Source of the DNA: Prorocentrum cordatum
Taxonomy: Eukaryota > Sar > Dinophyceae > Prorocentrales > Prorocentraceae
Length of the DNA: 64,000 nucleotides
Assembly: GCA_963575745.1 (NCBI GenBank)
Contig: CAUYUJ010016282.1
Coordinates: forward strand, 807,372 to 871,371
Reading direction: 5' to 3'
This document shows positions 22,160-31,206 of the stretch, piece by piece. The stretch's first letter is position 1; each line of letters opens with the position of its first letter. Both the position numbers and the translations under genes were made by a program. The notes under the pieces are model-generated. The model was not told the DNA's origin. It did not search any database and was given only the letters and a program-made list of their open reading frames with translations.

Positions 22160-22565
22160 CCTCGCCACCTCAGGGATCGAGCCATGCAGGCAGCTAGCGT
22201 CCAACAAGGCATCAGGCCCCAAAGGGCCAGACACACTACCAAACCTCAAGCCAGCAGGGAGGCCCTCAGAGGCCTGAGGAGGAACGGACAAAGCTGAGAG
22301 GCCGAGCCTGAGGCAGGTCCTGTCAACCTGAGGCCCCCCCGCAGGCGCCCAAGCTAGCACTAATTAGGGCAGCCCTGTGCTCGCTCAACCTGTCGGGAAT
22401 GTCCTCACCCATGTGATCAAAGCCCTCACCCGATACAAACCTGGGGCAACAATACCACGCGTGGCCATACGTACCCTCGGGGTGGAAGCAAGCCAGGGAG
22501 CCCACACACACACACCGTACTTGAGATGGACAAGTGCAACAGGTGGGGGAACAACATTGGCCCAC
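22160..22565 (-). pseudogene. LINE Cys/His and RNase H-like tail fragment
   Basis: Minus-strand frames give a CVCGSLACFHPEG...HAWYCCPRF-like Cys/His segment and then DASCLHGSIPEVARAGWAGV, which looks like the acid-plus-RAGWA core of LINE RNase H domains. The frame changes near 22330. Consistent with position after the post-RT region. Confidence 0.4.
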
Positions 22566-22716
22566 ACCGCAGACACGGCATTTTCTGCTTAGGACATGTT
22601 ACCCTTTTGGTAACATGGCGTAGCGCCCTGCGCCACACACTACACGCGCCGTCGGAGGTGCTCATGTTCCTGAGTAGGCGTTTGTACTGCCATCGTGGGA
22701 TGCCCCCTTCTGAGTG

Positions 22717-23766
22717 TCAGTATGATGCCATACGCATGCGCGGCCAAGAATGAATAGACGTGTCAGTGTCATTGTGCAGGGTGTGCGCAGTGACTATAGT
22801 CCAGCCGATGTGCAGGAGGGAACGCCAGACGGCTGACGTAGGCCCTCGGGCCTGCTGCCACGTCGGGTTAGCCAGTAAAGTCCCGCGTAGGTTCAACCAG
22901 GCCCGCTGGGCCCTGCTCGTCTCCACCCTGCCGCCCCACACGAACGTAGAGTACTTAGCAACAGCCCCCAGCGCGCAGTCGTGCATCGGGTCGTACAGGG
23001 GGCAAGCGCGCATGATGAACCCAGTGGCGCCCCCGCGCCTTTTGCCGCCAACCAGTGTAAGAACCATTCGGCGCAGGTGCCTTAAGGTGGTGACAGAAAC
23101 ACCAGACACTGCCCCTCCGTGTCCAGCAGCGGGAAGGGTTCCAACACGCCAGAGAGCAGCGGCACGCCTACCCTCTGCTGACTTGGGGGCAAGCAGTTGT
23201 CTTCGCCTGTCCTTCAGGGCCTGCGCCCGCTTCTTCTCCTGCGTGCGCGTGGCCCTGCCTCCCGCTAACATGCGCCCAAGATTCCTCATCCACCTACGCA
23301 GTGGCAGAGCAAGGCGAGACGCAACGGTGGCCGTGCACCAGGGGCTTCTTCCGAAGCCAGCCACGAGGCCAGACTTCTTGGCTTGCGTCCAGCGGCCGAG
23401 ACCAAAAGCGCCTGCCGTGAAACTCTTGACCGCGCGTTCCAGCTGGGGGGTGCCCAGCTTGGGCGAGGGCGCCAGCAGCAGGGGCAAGTTGCCCACAGGC
23501 GCGCGAGGCGTCACCTGCGGATAAAAGCTGTCGAGTGTCTTGACAGCTCGCAAAGTGATGAGGAAAATCACGCCAGTGGCGTGGTTGCATCCTGCGAGGA
23601 TGCTTCGATGCGCAACAACAGCGACGCAGAGGCCCAAACGCCTTGAGGCGCACGCACGTCCATTTAGCATCCAAGCAAGGAGCGTGGGGAAGTCTGGGGC
23701 TCTCGCCTCTTGAGGCAGTCGCTCCGATGAAATGGTTTCGACGCGTTTCATCATGTCGAGCAGCAC
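22717..23766 (-). pseudogene. LINE post-reverse-transcriptase region
   Basis: A 349-codon minus-strand frame. It has basic helices, then GTLPAAGHGGAVSGVS, comparable with the LP..SYGAE/AVWG motif that follows the RT domain in dinoflagellate LINEs, then TLLANPTWQQARGPTSAVWR, also typical of that region. No FADD/YADD box. Its length and coherent composition make it the best-preserved LINE piece here. Confidence 0.5.
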
Positions 23767-24034
23767 TGACAGAGGGGCATCTCCGACCAGCCCAGCTATC
23801 TTTGCAGAGGGGTTGCGCGAAAACGCACTGTCGGACGAGCTGTGGCGCCCCCGAGTGCTCCAGATCTTCGAGCAGCTGCGCCGATCCTGCTACTCTAACG
23901 TCAAAGTCTGCCTAACCTTATTCCAGACTGCAGCTGCTGCTGACCGATGGGATGAGGCGCGTACCTCCGTCAGGCTTGGCCAGCCTTATCATGCCGTTGA
24001 CCGCCCTCCTCTCAGGCCACCCCTCATATTGTTC

Positions 24035-25074
24035 TCAGAGCTGAAGGATCACCGCCAGCGCTTCAATGGCGGCGGCCGGCAGATGAAGCGACGCTCTGGG
24101 TTGAAGGGCGTTGAGGCCTGCAGCGGCGCGCGCAGGATGCGAGCGCGCCGCATCTTGCACTCGCTGCGCAGTGATAGGGGGCGGTCGGGCCGGCGGCCCG
24201 AATCCAACGGTGCCGGAAGAGGCTCGGCGCGGCCACCTGAGCGGTCTGAATTTAGCCCATGGCCGAAGCGCATCAGCAGCCGGCGAAAGCGGAGCGGCAG
24301 GGGCGCCGGCTGAGAGGATCTTTTGGGCCGCTTTGACCTTTGAAAATCTGCGCGCCTTGGGCGCGCCCGATTGGATGGCTTCGCGGGCCCGCGCGAGCCA
24401 CGCGTTGATGGAAGCACTCTCAGCCTTGGCGATGACAGCCTTGACTCGAGTATAAATGCCCGCGGCCTCGTTGGCAAAGTCAGGCCCAGCCGGCGCAGCG
24501 ACCCCCATCTCCAGAAACCGTCGGGCAATTTCTTCGAGATGCGATATTTTTGCGGCGGGGGTGCACAATCTCGCTCGGAGAAGTGACGAATTCTGCCAGG
24601 GGCTGCAACGGCTCAGAATATCGCATAGACATCGGCGAGCATGGGGCGCTGGCGCTCGGGAGGATGGAGGCCAACCTCCTTCGCGAGGTACTGCCGCATC
24701 CTAGCGATATGCTTGGTCCAACCCAGAGCGGTGGCTCTGGCGCGAGCACTCGGCTTCTTATGTGTCCTCTTTCGGGGCGGGGCCCGCGCCAGCTTCTGCC
24801 GGCGGACCGCCTGAGGTCCACCGCGGCGAGCGCGAGCCTCGGCGCGGGCCCCGACGGCGCCCCAACGCCCGGCGAGTTCGATTTTCAATGCCCTCGGGTA
24901 CCATATCCTAAACTTCGCACGGCGTTCCCCGCGACTGAACCTGCGGCGCCGCAGCCTGCGCCGCTGCCTTCCGCGGGGAGGCTGGCGGAGGCGCGCATCC
25001 AATGGGCGGCGCCGCAGGAGATGTCTTGGGATTCTGAGCCGCTCTCGCCCAGACTGGCCCAGGGCGACTTCCAA
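24035..25074 (-). pseudogene. LINE linker region, two frames
   Basis: Two minus-strand frames (24613-25074 and 24035-24568) are rich in Ala/Arg with helical character, including FANEAAGIYTRVKAVIAKAE and ALGWTKHIARMRQYLAKEVG. They lie between the endonuclease-like and post-RT segments and probably represent the endonuclease-RT linker after frame damage. No motif of its own. Confidence 0.4.
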
Positions 25075-25077
25075 TGT

Positions 25078-25584
25078 CTATCGAGACAGACAGGTGCGGA
25101 CACGCAGTGGCGGTCTCGTCCGCCGCGGCCCCCGCCTGGAGCTCGGGCAGCAGCCGGCTCGAACGCGGCGAATGCTCGTGGACGTGGCCTGGCGCCAACG
25201 CGCGGTTGCCGGGGGGCGCAAGTGCACCGCGCCAACTCTGGCGAGCAAATCCGACAGGTCGAGAGTGCTGCTGTCCATGCCCCAGTCGCCTCGGGCGATC
25301 CAAGGCAATTGCGAGCCATTGAGGGGGCGGAGGTACTCCGCGAGGCGCCGCGCCACCCATGCAGTCTGAGGCCCAACCGCCCCTCCGCCCTTAGAATAGA
25401 TCGACGCGAACACAGCGCCACCAGGCAACAAGGAGTGCACGTGCGCTGCTACAGCTCGCCCCGGGATTATCTCAGGCGTGAGCGAGCGTGGCGGAGCTGT
25501 GACCGTGATGCGTGACTGCGCTAGCGCCGCCACTCCGCCCGTGGCCCAGGGCCGCCAGATTCGCTGGGTATGGCAGCATTCCAT
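25078..25584 (-). pseudogene. LINE endonuclease-like (APE type) fragment
   Basis: Minus-strand frame with GGVAALAQSRITVTAPPR, then GGAVFASIYSKGGG, then LPWIARGDWGMDSSTLDLSD. The last resembles the 'iiGGDFNm' block of APE-type endonucleases, with GDW in place of GDF. The C-terminal His-bearing motif is lost through frame change. An upstream frame (25701-26024, minus) ends VAVVTLNTSDLG, comparable with the start of such endonucleases. Confidence 0.5.
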
Positions 25585-26049
25585 CTGCCAAGATAGCCAG
25601 TGTCATCTTCTTGGTCCTGCCGATCAGAGATCAGGTCGACAGGCACATGCAACCCTTGTGCAAGGACGACATGTGTGCTCGCAACGTCAAGACAATCAAC
25701 TCACGGCCCGAGGTCGCTGGTGTTCAATGTAACGACCGCAACGCAATTGCATGTCGTGGGCGGCTTTCTTTGCGGAGGCTTGGGAGCATATCTCCCGCCG
25801 TGCCACCGACCTCGTCGTGATGGATGTGTGTCAGCGTGTCTACCCAAATTGGACGTCGTCGCCTTCGCAGAAGTAGAAGTCGACGCGATTGCATCCGAGT
25901 CCAACCCAGACACAGCCGCTTCATCCACCGGAAGCCGACCACCACGTGAGACGAGATTTGGGTGTCCATAAACTTGAGGGGGAGCAGCAGGCCCCCTCCC
26001 TGAAAGCACGAAATCCGACATCATGGCGACACAGAGGAGCTCGAGTACA

Positions 26050-26734
26050 CTACGCCACTGCGCGTGATGCCTTGAACTTCTTGGCCACGGACGCGACAGA
26101 GCCGAAGTGCCTCTTCAGCCGATCACGCATCTCTGGCGCTGACAGCTTGCCGTTCTCCGTGCTTTCATCGACCTCGAATCCGCAGGCCTTGAGATGCTCG
26201 CGACACGTCGCCCCGTCCAGGGAGTCCACGTGCGCATCGGCCAAAGCAGCATCAACACACATGCGGCCCCAAAATACCGAGGCAGGCGGCGTAGGCGGCA
26301 CCTCACCTTTTCGGGCCTCGAGCGCAGCAGCCAGCGCCATCTGGACCGCACGGGCCTGCTTGAGCTTAGCCGCCACCTGCGCCATGGACTGCAGCTCCTC
26401 CGGAAACTGGGACGTGCCACCGAGAGCTCGGATGACAACGTCGAACTGAGCCACCGTCGCCTCGATCCTCCAGCCCTGGGATGAACGTCGCCTGGGTTTC
26501 GGCTGGAAGCGCCACGTGCACCGCCTGCCGAAGCTTCTCGGTGGTCTCAATGACGAGCTGCTCTGCCTTGGCCTCATCCTGCTCGTCCTGCTGGGGCACC
26601 TCGCGTGCCTTGTCCAAAGCCGTGCGAGCCGCTAGCACGCGCTGGGTGGCGACGGTCTTCTTGGCCTTGGCGCTCTTGAGCAGACCGTCGAGGGAGCCGA
26701 CGTCTTGCTCGATTGGCCTGTCGGCTTGCAGCAC
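26050..26734 (-). pseudogene. LINE N-terminal coiled-coil region, two frames
   Basis: Frames 26366-26734 and 26050-26577 on the minus strand encode helical, Lys/Glu/Ala/Gln-rich protein (LLKSAKAKKTVATQRVLAAR, MAQVAAKLKQARAVQMALAA) ending in a charged LSAPEMRDRLKRHFG segment. Likely the ORF1 or N-terminal extension of the LINE. The frame break near 26470 indicates decay. Confidence 0.4.
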
Positions 26735-26943
26735 GCCACGTCATCTTGGTCTTCGGGGCCCAGCAGCAACAAGCAACAACATACTTTCGACACCGTCGAG
26801 ACGCTTACGATTGTCACACTCACTTCAGGTTCTGCCCAAGGAGGCTCGGGTTCACCAGCTGCTGCAGCGGCGCCCCCACGCGCGGCGGCCACCTCCTTCC
26901 GGAGCTCGGCGAGCTGATGGGACAGCTCCTCTCAGGCGAGGAA

Positions 26944-27090
26944 GAAACACACAGACACAATTAATCTTCGATGCCTAAGAAAATATGGGAAAATATGGGA
27001 AGTTGGGGGAAGACAGAAACCCAGAAAATATGGGAAAATATGGGGAATCGTTTTATTTGTGTGTATTTATTTGTGTGTCCCAGGGCCCCT
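26944..27090 (+). mobile_element. Dispersed repeat family D, copy 3
   Basis: Directly abuts the 5' end of the LINE remnant. Left ACACACAGACACAATTAATC, right TTTGTGTGTCCCAGGGCCCC, almost identical to 20822-20975. Confidence 0.75.
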
Positions 27091-27285
27091 TCAAACTTCT
27101 TGGCGGCCTCTGTGCGCACCGCTTACACAACCAAGCCTCGGCTTGGGCTGCGTTGCGCCGCCTGGGCGCCATGGCGGCAGCAGGAGGGCGAGCCGCGCAA
27201 GGAGGCGCGGGCGCCCCGTCATGACAAGGGAGCCCGTGACGCCGGGCAGGCTGACACAGGGGTGCGGGAAAGAGCGTCTCCAGGT

Positions 27286-27524
27286 CGCCCAGATGGGGTC
27301 CGAGTAGATGGGGTCGGAGGATCGCGCCGCATCGCCGATGCATCGACGATGCGGCTCTATGCGGAGCCCGATTTTCCCCACGCTGGCGTCGTCGATACAT
27401 CGCCGACGTCGACGCCTCATCGCCGGTGCATCGCCGATGAATCGCCGATGTATCGCCAATGTATCGGCGATGCGGCGCGGTCCTCCGACCCAATCTACTC
27501 CGACCCCATCTGGGAGGCCTCTAG
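27286..27524 (+). mobile_element. Introner-type element family I1, copy 2
   Basis: Begins GTCGCCCAGATGGGGTCCGA and ends TCCGACCCCATCTGGGAGGC, with internal GATGCATCG/CGATGCGGCG arms. Followed by CTCTAG, preceded by TCTCCAG, an imperfect duplication. Same family as the intron at 28259-28457. Confidence 0.75.
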
Positions 27525-27597
27525 TGTCGGGCACAAGACCCTGGCACTGCCGCGGACTAGCGGTATGAATTTTCCTCAGCGACAATATGAAAACATG

Positions 27598-27614
27598 GAG
27601 CCAAAATGGCTACG
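27598..27614 (-). other. DinoSL core relic, reverse orientation
   Basis: GAGCCAAAATGGCTACG is the exact reverse complement of 17 consecutive bases of the dinoflagellate spliced leader; the flanking SL bases do not match. Probably a trace of a retroposed trans-spliced mRNA. Confidence 0.55.
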
Positions 27615-27635
27615 CAGGAGTGGATGAGGAGGAGG

Positions 27636-27697
27636 GTCGAGGAGGAGGAGGAGGAGGAGGAGGAGGGGGAGGAGGAGGAGGAGGAGGAGGAGGAGCA
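27636..27697 (+). repeat. (GGA)n trinucleotide array
   Basis: Nearly pure GGA/GAG units between the two DinoSL relics. Confidence 0.85.
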
Positions 27698-27965
27698 GAG
27701 CCCTGCAACTCGCACCGTCCTCGTGCATCGCTTCCCCCTCTTGGCTTTCACGGCTCCCCGTGGCGCGTAGTTGCGCCGGGGGTTTTACCCCTGTGTCCTC
27801 GTCCTGGTCCTCCTCCTTCCCCCCCTCCCTCATCCTTCATCCCTCCCCTTCCCCCTTCCTCATCCTCCTCTTTCACTGTTCACTCTCTTCGCTGGGAGCA
27901 GGCGCAGTAGCATCAGCAGGATCAACTGGAAACAGCGAGGCCCACCAGCATCTGTAAGCCATCGG

Positions 27966-27987
27966 TCCGTAGCCATTTTGCCGCAAG
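27966..27987 (+). other. DinoSL relic upstream of gene 2
   Basis: This 22-mer starts TCCGTAGCCATTTTG and ends CAAG. It equals the DinoSL 22-mer except at two positions near the 3' end (20/22). It lies in sense orientation 93 bp before the gene 2 ATG, exactly where the leader of a reinserted mRNA would be. A genomic SL RNA gene is unlikely because no GT donor follows. Confidence 0.65.
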
Positions 27988-28080
27988 CCTCCGGGCTCCA
28001 TCCTGGCTGTACGCTACTTGCCCGAGACCCAGCATAGCTTGGGTACCGGATTCACATCTGCAGACCGTGTAATTCTCGCG

Positions 28081-28258
28081 ATGGCGATGAGGGCACTGCT
28101 GACGCTGTTCGCCCTGTCCTCCGTGGCCTCTTCCCTAACGCTGCATGCCAGAGAGGAGGCTGTGGATGAGTACACCTCAGTCAGCGGTCTCCTCTCCGAG
28201 GCGGAGGCGCTCCTGCAGGAGGAGATGGCCAGCGACCGCGAGGCGGCCGAGGCTCTAG
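28081..28258 (+). CDS. Gene 2, exon 1: signal peptide and acidic start
   Basis: ATG at 28081. The first about 20 residues (MAMRALLTLFALSSVASS) form a clear signal peptide, with a helical acidic stretch after it (VDEYTSVSGLLSEAEALLQE). The exon ends CTCTAG|GC, a GC donor, phase 1. Joined to exon 2 it reads AAEALEEEIALLQE, restoring an uninterrupted coiled-coil-like helix. The whole gene (six exons, 512 codons) would encode a secretory-pathway protein with many N-x-S/T sequons and a C-terminal hydrophobic tail. Identity unknown. The DinoSL relic 93 bp upstream marks the 5' UTR. Confidence 0.65.
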
Positions 28259-28457
28259 GCCTCCCAGATTGGGGCACCGTGGATGGGTTCGGAGGACTGC
28301 GCCGCATCGCCGATGCATCGACGATGCGGCTCGACGGGGAGCCCGATGGTCTCCACGCCGACGTCGCCGATGCATCGGTGATGCATCTCCGATGCATCGA
28401 AGATGCTGCGCGATCGTCCGACCCCGTCCACCCCGACCCCATCTGGGAAGTCTCTAG
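28259..28457 (+). mobile_element. Gene 2 intron 1 = I1 introner (GC-AG)
   Basis: The intron is exactly one I1 element (28259-28451) plus the downstream copy of its 6-bp target duplication CTCTAG (28253-28258 and 28452-28457). The element supplies the GC donor (GCCTCCCAGATTGGGG) and the duplicated target supplies the AG acceptor. Its terminal sequences are inverted (CCCAGATTGGGG against CCCCATCTGGG). At 199 nt it is not a multiple of three, and its removal keeps the helix in frame, which supports real splicing. Confidence 0.75.
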
Positions 28458-28513
28458 AGGAGGAGATCGCACTGCTGCAGGAGGTCGACGCCGACGAGAG
28501 AGTGGCCGAGGAG
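28458..28513 (+). CDS. Gene 2, exon 2
   Basis: A 56-nt exon completing a split Glu codon, then EEEIALLQEVDADERVAEE. The start is fixed by the introner. The end is inferred at GAGGAG|GATCGG, a GA-type donor: the same GATCGGCG begins the introner intron at 34447, and the phase-0 join to 29275 gives VAEE-ELEADSDPE. A GT donor a few bases further on (28528) is an alternative. Confidence 0.5.
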
Positions 28514-28827
28514 GATCGGCGATCGACGTTCGAGTCATATACCGCTACTGCTCCCTACTCTGGGCGCCAGTTGCACCAAGTTACGGACACAAACCGCGGC
28601 CACGGATGCCAGAATTCTATCCATATTTACACTCTGGCCCCTCGTGGGGGTTGGGGCGTGAGCAAGGGAGTGGATTCAAAGTTCGAGTGGGGGATCGACA
28701 GCAGAACTGATTCACCCCAAAGTTGATTCTCCGCCGAATTCATCAAACAAGAAAACGTCTGATGCTCCGTAGATCCATAGAGCCTTTCACGCACTCTTTG
28801 CAGCTTTGACGAAGCTTTCAAGTCTGG

Positions 28828-29014
28828 GGTATAGTCGACCCGCGCAGTAAGGATGGGCAACCTTGCCAAGGGTGCCCTCGCATCCTTGCCTCATCGGCCC
28901 ATCCTTGGCCACCTCCGCTGGCTGTGCCCCGCTCGACAAGCTTCGAGGTGGCCTCCCAAGGCCCTTGCATCCTCATCGCGCATCCTTACGACACGGGCCG
29001 ACTGTACATCAGCT
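28828..29014 (+). mobile_element. Dispersed repeat family G, best copy
   Basis: Ends AGTCGACCCGCGCAGTAAGG and CATCCTTACGACACGGGCCGACT are inverted over about 20 bp. Internal CTTGCATCC motifs as in 17388-17553. Confidence 0.65.
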
Positions 29015-29023
29015 TTGCATTAT

Positions 29024-29226
29024 GTTGTTCCCATCCTACTTAAGGACCGCATCCCAGCAATAATTTCGAGCACCCGGAAAAGTGTCAAAAGAGTGTCGAA
29101 ACAGTGTCGAAACAGCGTCGGGCGAGTGTCTCCCAGGGCCCGACAGGTGAAAACCCTTGAGTTTCGATACTTTTTCGGGCGCTCGAGATTCTTCCTGGTG
29201 ATCAAGGCAAAAGTAGGTTGGAACAT
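29024..29226 (-). mobile_element. Dispersed repeat family F, reverse copy
   Basis: Reverse complement of 6133-6325. Shares CGAGCACC, repeated GTGTCGAAACAG and GTAGGTTGGAACATC at the end. Sits in gene 2 intron 2. Confidence 0.7.
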
Positions 29227-29274
29227 CCTCAGCTCTGCGGCCGCTCCCCTGCCCGAAGTGCCCACCGCCCGGAG

Positions 29275-29466
29275 GAGCTGGAGGCGGACAGCGACCCCGA
29301 GGCGCCCGTGGCCGAGGCCGCCCCGGCGGCCGAGGAGCCGGCCGCCGAGGCGCCCGCCGCCGCGGCCGCCCCGGCGGCCGAGGCCGCCCGGGCGGCCGAG
29401 GGGGCCGCCGCGGAGGGCGCCGAGGGTGCCGCGGCCAACGCGTCGTGGAACGCCACGGAGGTGCAG
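29275..29466 (+). CDS. Gene 2, exon 3: Ala/Pro/Glu-rich stalk
   Basis: A 192-nt phase-0 exon. It starts ELEADSDPEAPVAEAAP, continues as Ala/Glu/Pro-rich low-complexity sequence and ends with NASWNATEVQ, which holds two N-glycosylation sequons. Acceptor CCCGGAG|GAG, donor GTGCAG|GCCAGT (GC type), matched by the AG|GCC start of exon 4. Likely an extended extracellular or lumenal linker. Its 3' end and the start of the following intron recur at 39906-39937. Confidence 0.5.
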
Positions 29467-29597
29467 GCCAGTGCTCGGCCACGCGCGCGGGGAGGAATGA
29501 TGAGAGGGAGGAGGAGGAGAAGGAGGAGGAGGAGGAGGAGGAGGAGGAGGAGGGGGAGGGGGAGGAGGAGGACCAGCACGCATCGGGGGTGGATAGA

Positions 29598-29790
29598 TCG
29601 GGGGCGGCAAAGAGGGGGGTGAGGACTAGGGGGGGGGTGGATATCATGGTGGGGGCCATGCTATCTCCCCGGATTTCATGGCGCCTCTTGTTGTTTCGTT
29701 ACGTCCCTGGTCCCCCCGCTGGGCCGCGCACATGCCGCCAGTCATGATTTGCACCCCCCCTCTTGGACGCCCCCTCTTGGCCGCTCCCGA
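29598..29790 (+). mobile_element. MITE family A, copy 4, with empty-site control
   Basis: A 193-bp element flanked by GATAGA on both sides (29592-29597 and 29791-29796). It interrupts a family H repeat. The other family H copy at 39945 reads GGATAGACCTCCTAC without interruption, giving an unoccupied site that confirms the boundaries and the 6-bp duplication. Confidence 0.85.
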
Positions 29791-29985
29791 GATAGACCTC
29801 CTACCCTGACACGTCGATTCAGGAATCGGCCGTTTTCGGTTCGCGGGAGGGCGTCGCGGCCCTCATTTCTGCGGGTCCAGGTCCGTCGGTTTCGGTCCCG
29901 GCCGTTTTCATTAAGGGGAGGTCTATTGAAGGGAGGCTTGTCCAGCGCCGGTGCTCGGCCAAGCGCGCGGGGGGGGTCATCGTCT
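29791..29985 (+). mobile_element. Dispersed repeat family H, copy 1
   Basis: Runs from GATAGACCTCCTACCCTGAC through GTCCAGGTCCGTCGGTTTCG to GGAGGCTTGTCCAGCGCCGG. About 80% similar to 39945-40105. Both copies follow a GGA array ending GACCAGCACGCATC. Confidence 0.65.
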
Positions 29986-30062
29986 CGGGGCATCCTGGAT
30001 GGGGCCATCCAGGAGGCTTCTATTCTTCAGAGGAGGAACACAGGTACCGACGTGCCTCGACG

Positions 30063-30265
30063 CGCACGAGATGGGTACGGAAAGAATGGGTAGAATGCCC
30101 CACAGCAGTTCCTGTTCATTTTGAACAGGACTCGCTGTCCGCGCCGCCGCGGCTGTGTCCGTTTGAGACAGAAGGCCGCCTGCCCAACAGCAGCCGCTTT
30201 TGGTGTGGGACAACGTTTGTTGTTGGGCATCGTACCCATTTTTTCCGTACCCGTCTCGGGCATCC
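30063..30265 (+). mobile_element. MITE family C, copy 1
   Basis: Inverted termini ACGAGATGGGTACGGAAAGA and TTTCCGTACCCGTCTCGGGC, an inner inverted CCCAACAGCAG/TTGTTGGGC pair, and GTTTGAGACAGAAGGCCGCC inside. The second copy is 42069-42275. Non-coding. Confidence 0.75.
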
Positions 30266-30274
30266 AAAATACCG

Positions 30275-30468
30275 TAAAATCGGGCTTGTCCTTCTAAAGG
30301 GGGGACATTCAAAAATAGCCCAACAGATAATGAAATAGTCCCGAAAAAAATAATGAAATAGTCCGGGGGCTATTTTCCTGATCATCTGTTTTACCATTTG
30401 GGGGTATGCGTGGAGTGTTTTTGTTTCCCCGTCGAGAATCCCCCTGTGGGGGGACACGCCCGACTTGC
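30275..30468 (+). mobile_element. MITE family B, copy 4, 8-bp duplication
   Basis: AAATACCG flanks it on both sides (30267-30274 and 30469-30476). Ends TAAAATCGGGCTTGTCC and GGACACGCCCGACTTGC. Inserted right beside the end of the family C element. Confidence 0.8.
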
Positions 30469-30733
30469 AAATACCGCTGCCCTCGAGGGCAGCAGCCGGG
30501 GGAAACGAGTGGATCCGCTTGTCTCCCCCTGCTGCCAAGGCCTCCCTGGGCGGCCCTCGCCTCGAGCTGCTGGGCGGAGAGTGCCACCGGCCGAGAGGTC
30601 CCCCGGGCGGGTGGCGGTGCCAGTAGGTTTCCCCGCGCGCAGGGGGGGCAGCGGCAGGGGGGCCAAGACAAAACGCAGGCACCTCGAGACTTCGCGGGGA
30701 GGGAGATTTTGGGGTAGGGTTTTACCAGGGTTC

Positions 30734-30959
30734 AGAGCCCCGAATCATCAGGGGTAACTCGGGTCAGGGCTAACTCGGGTTCGTTTTTCGGGAATCCGAA
30801 CCCGACTTACCCCGGACCCGAGTAACCCCGGATAATTCGGGCGTCCAGAGCCCCGAATCATCAGGGGTAACTCGGGTCAGGGGTAACTCGGGTTCTTTTT
30901 TCGGAAATCCAAACCCGAGTTACCCCGGACCCGAGTTACCCCGGATAACTCGGGCGCCC
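30734..30959 (+). repeat. Tandem pair of 113-bp foldback units
   Basis: Two direct copies (30734-30846 and 30847-30959), each beginning AGAGCCCCGAATCATCAGGGG. Each is internally palindromic: GTAACTCGGGT blocks face ACCCGAGTTACC blocks around a short TTTTTCGG centre. The second copy is the more symmetrical. Confidence 0.8.
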
Positions 30960-31077
30960 AAAGGGTGACGACGACGAGCGCAAAACATACCCCGAAATCT
31001 TTGGCCGATCGTCGAACCCTCGGCGAATCCGCGATTTTGGGGTGGGGGATGTGTTTTTTCGTGGTCAGTATAAGGAG

Positions 31078-31206
31078 GGGGAAAAACACGCAGGCACAAG
31101 TGATCGTCGACTCGCAGAAAATAGGGGAAAATGTAGGAAGTGAGGCAAAAACCCAGAAAATATGGGAAAACGTGGGGAACCCTGTTATTTGTGTGCACTT
31201 ATGGCG
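31078..31206 (+). mobile_element. Dispersed repeat family D, copy 4 (diverged)
   Basis: AAACACGCAGGCACAAGTGATC at the left, CCCAGAAAATATGGGAAAAC inside and ATTTGTGTGCACTTATGG at the right. Confidence 0.65.

Larger units (their letters stand above)
19931..26935 (-). mobile_element. Decayed LINE-type (non-LTR) retrotransposon, minus strand
   Basis: Several minus-strand frames in the expected 5' to 3' order read like a dinoflagellate LINE. They are a coiled-coil N-terminal region (26.7-26.0 kb), an endonuclease-like segment (25.6-25.1 kb), a linker (25.1-24.0 kb), a post-RT region (23.8-22.7 kb), a Cys/His plus RNase H-like tail (22.6-22.1 kb) and a Cys-rich C-terminus (20.6-19.9 kb). No reverse-transcriptase catalytic box is visible, and only about 0.3 kb lies where the RT should be, so an internal deletion is likely. 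Younger repeats (families D and G) interrupt it. Confidence 0.55.
28514..29274 (+). other. Gene 2 intron 2 (proposed)
   Basis: Begins GATCGGCGATCG and ends CCCGGAG. Contains a family G element (28828-29014) and a reverse family F element (29024-29226), which together fill the 3' half. The noncanonical GA donor is inferred. Confidence 0.4.

Noticed and set aside
27966-27987. Functional spliced-leader RNA gene
   Set aside because: No GT donor and no SL RNA-like intron follow the 22-mer, and it has two mismatches. A relic in a retroposed leader fits better.
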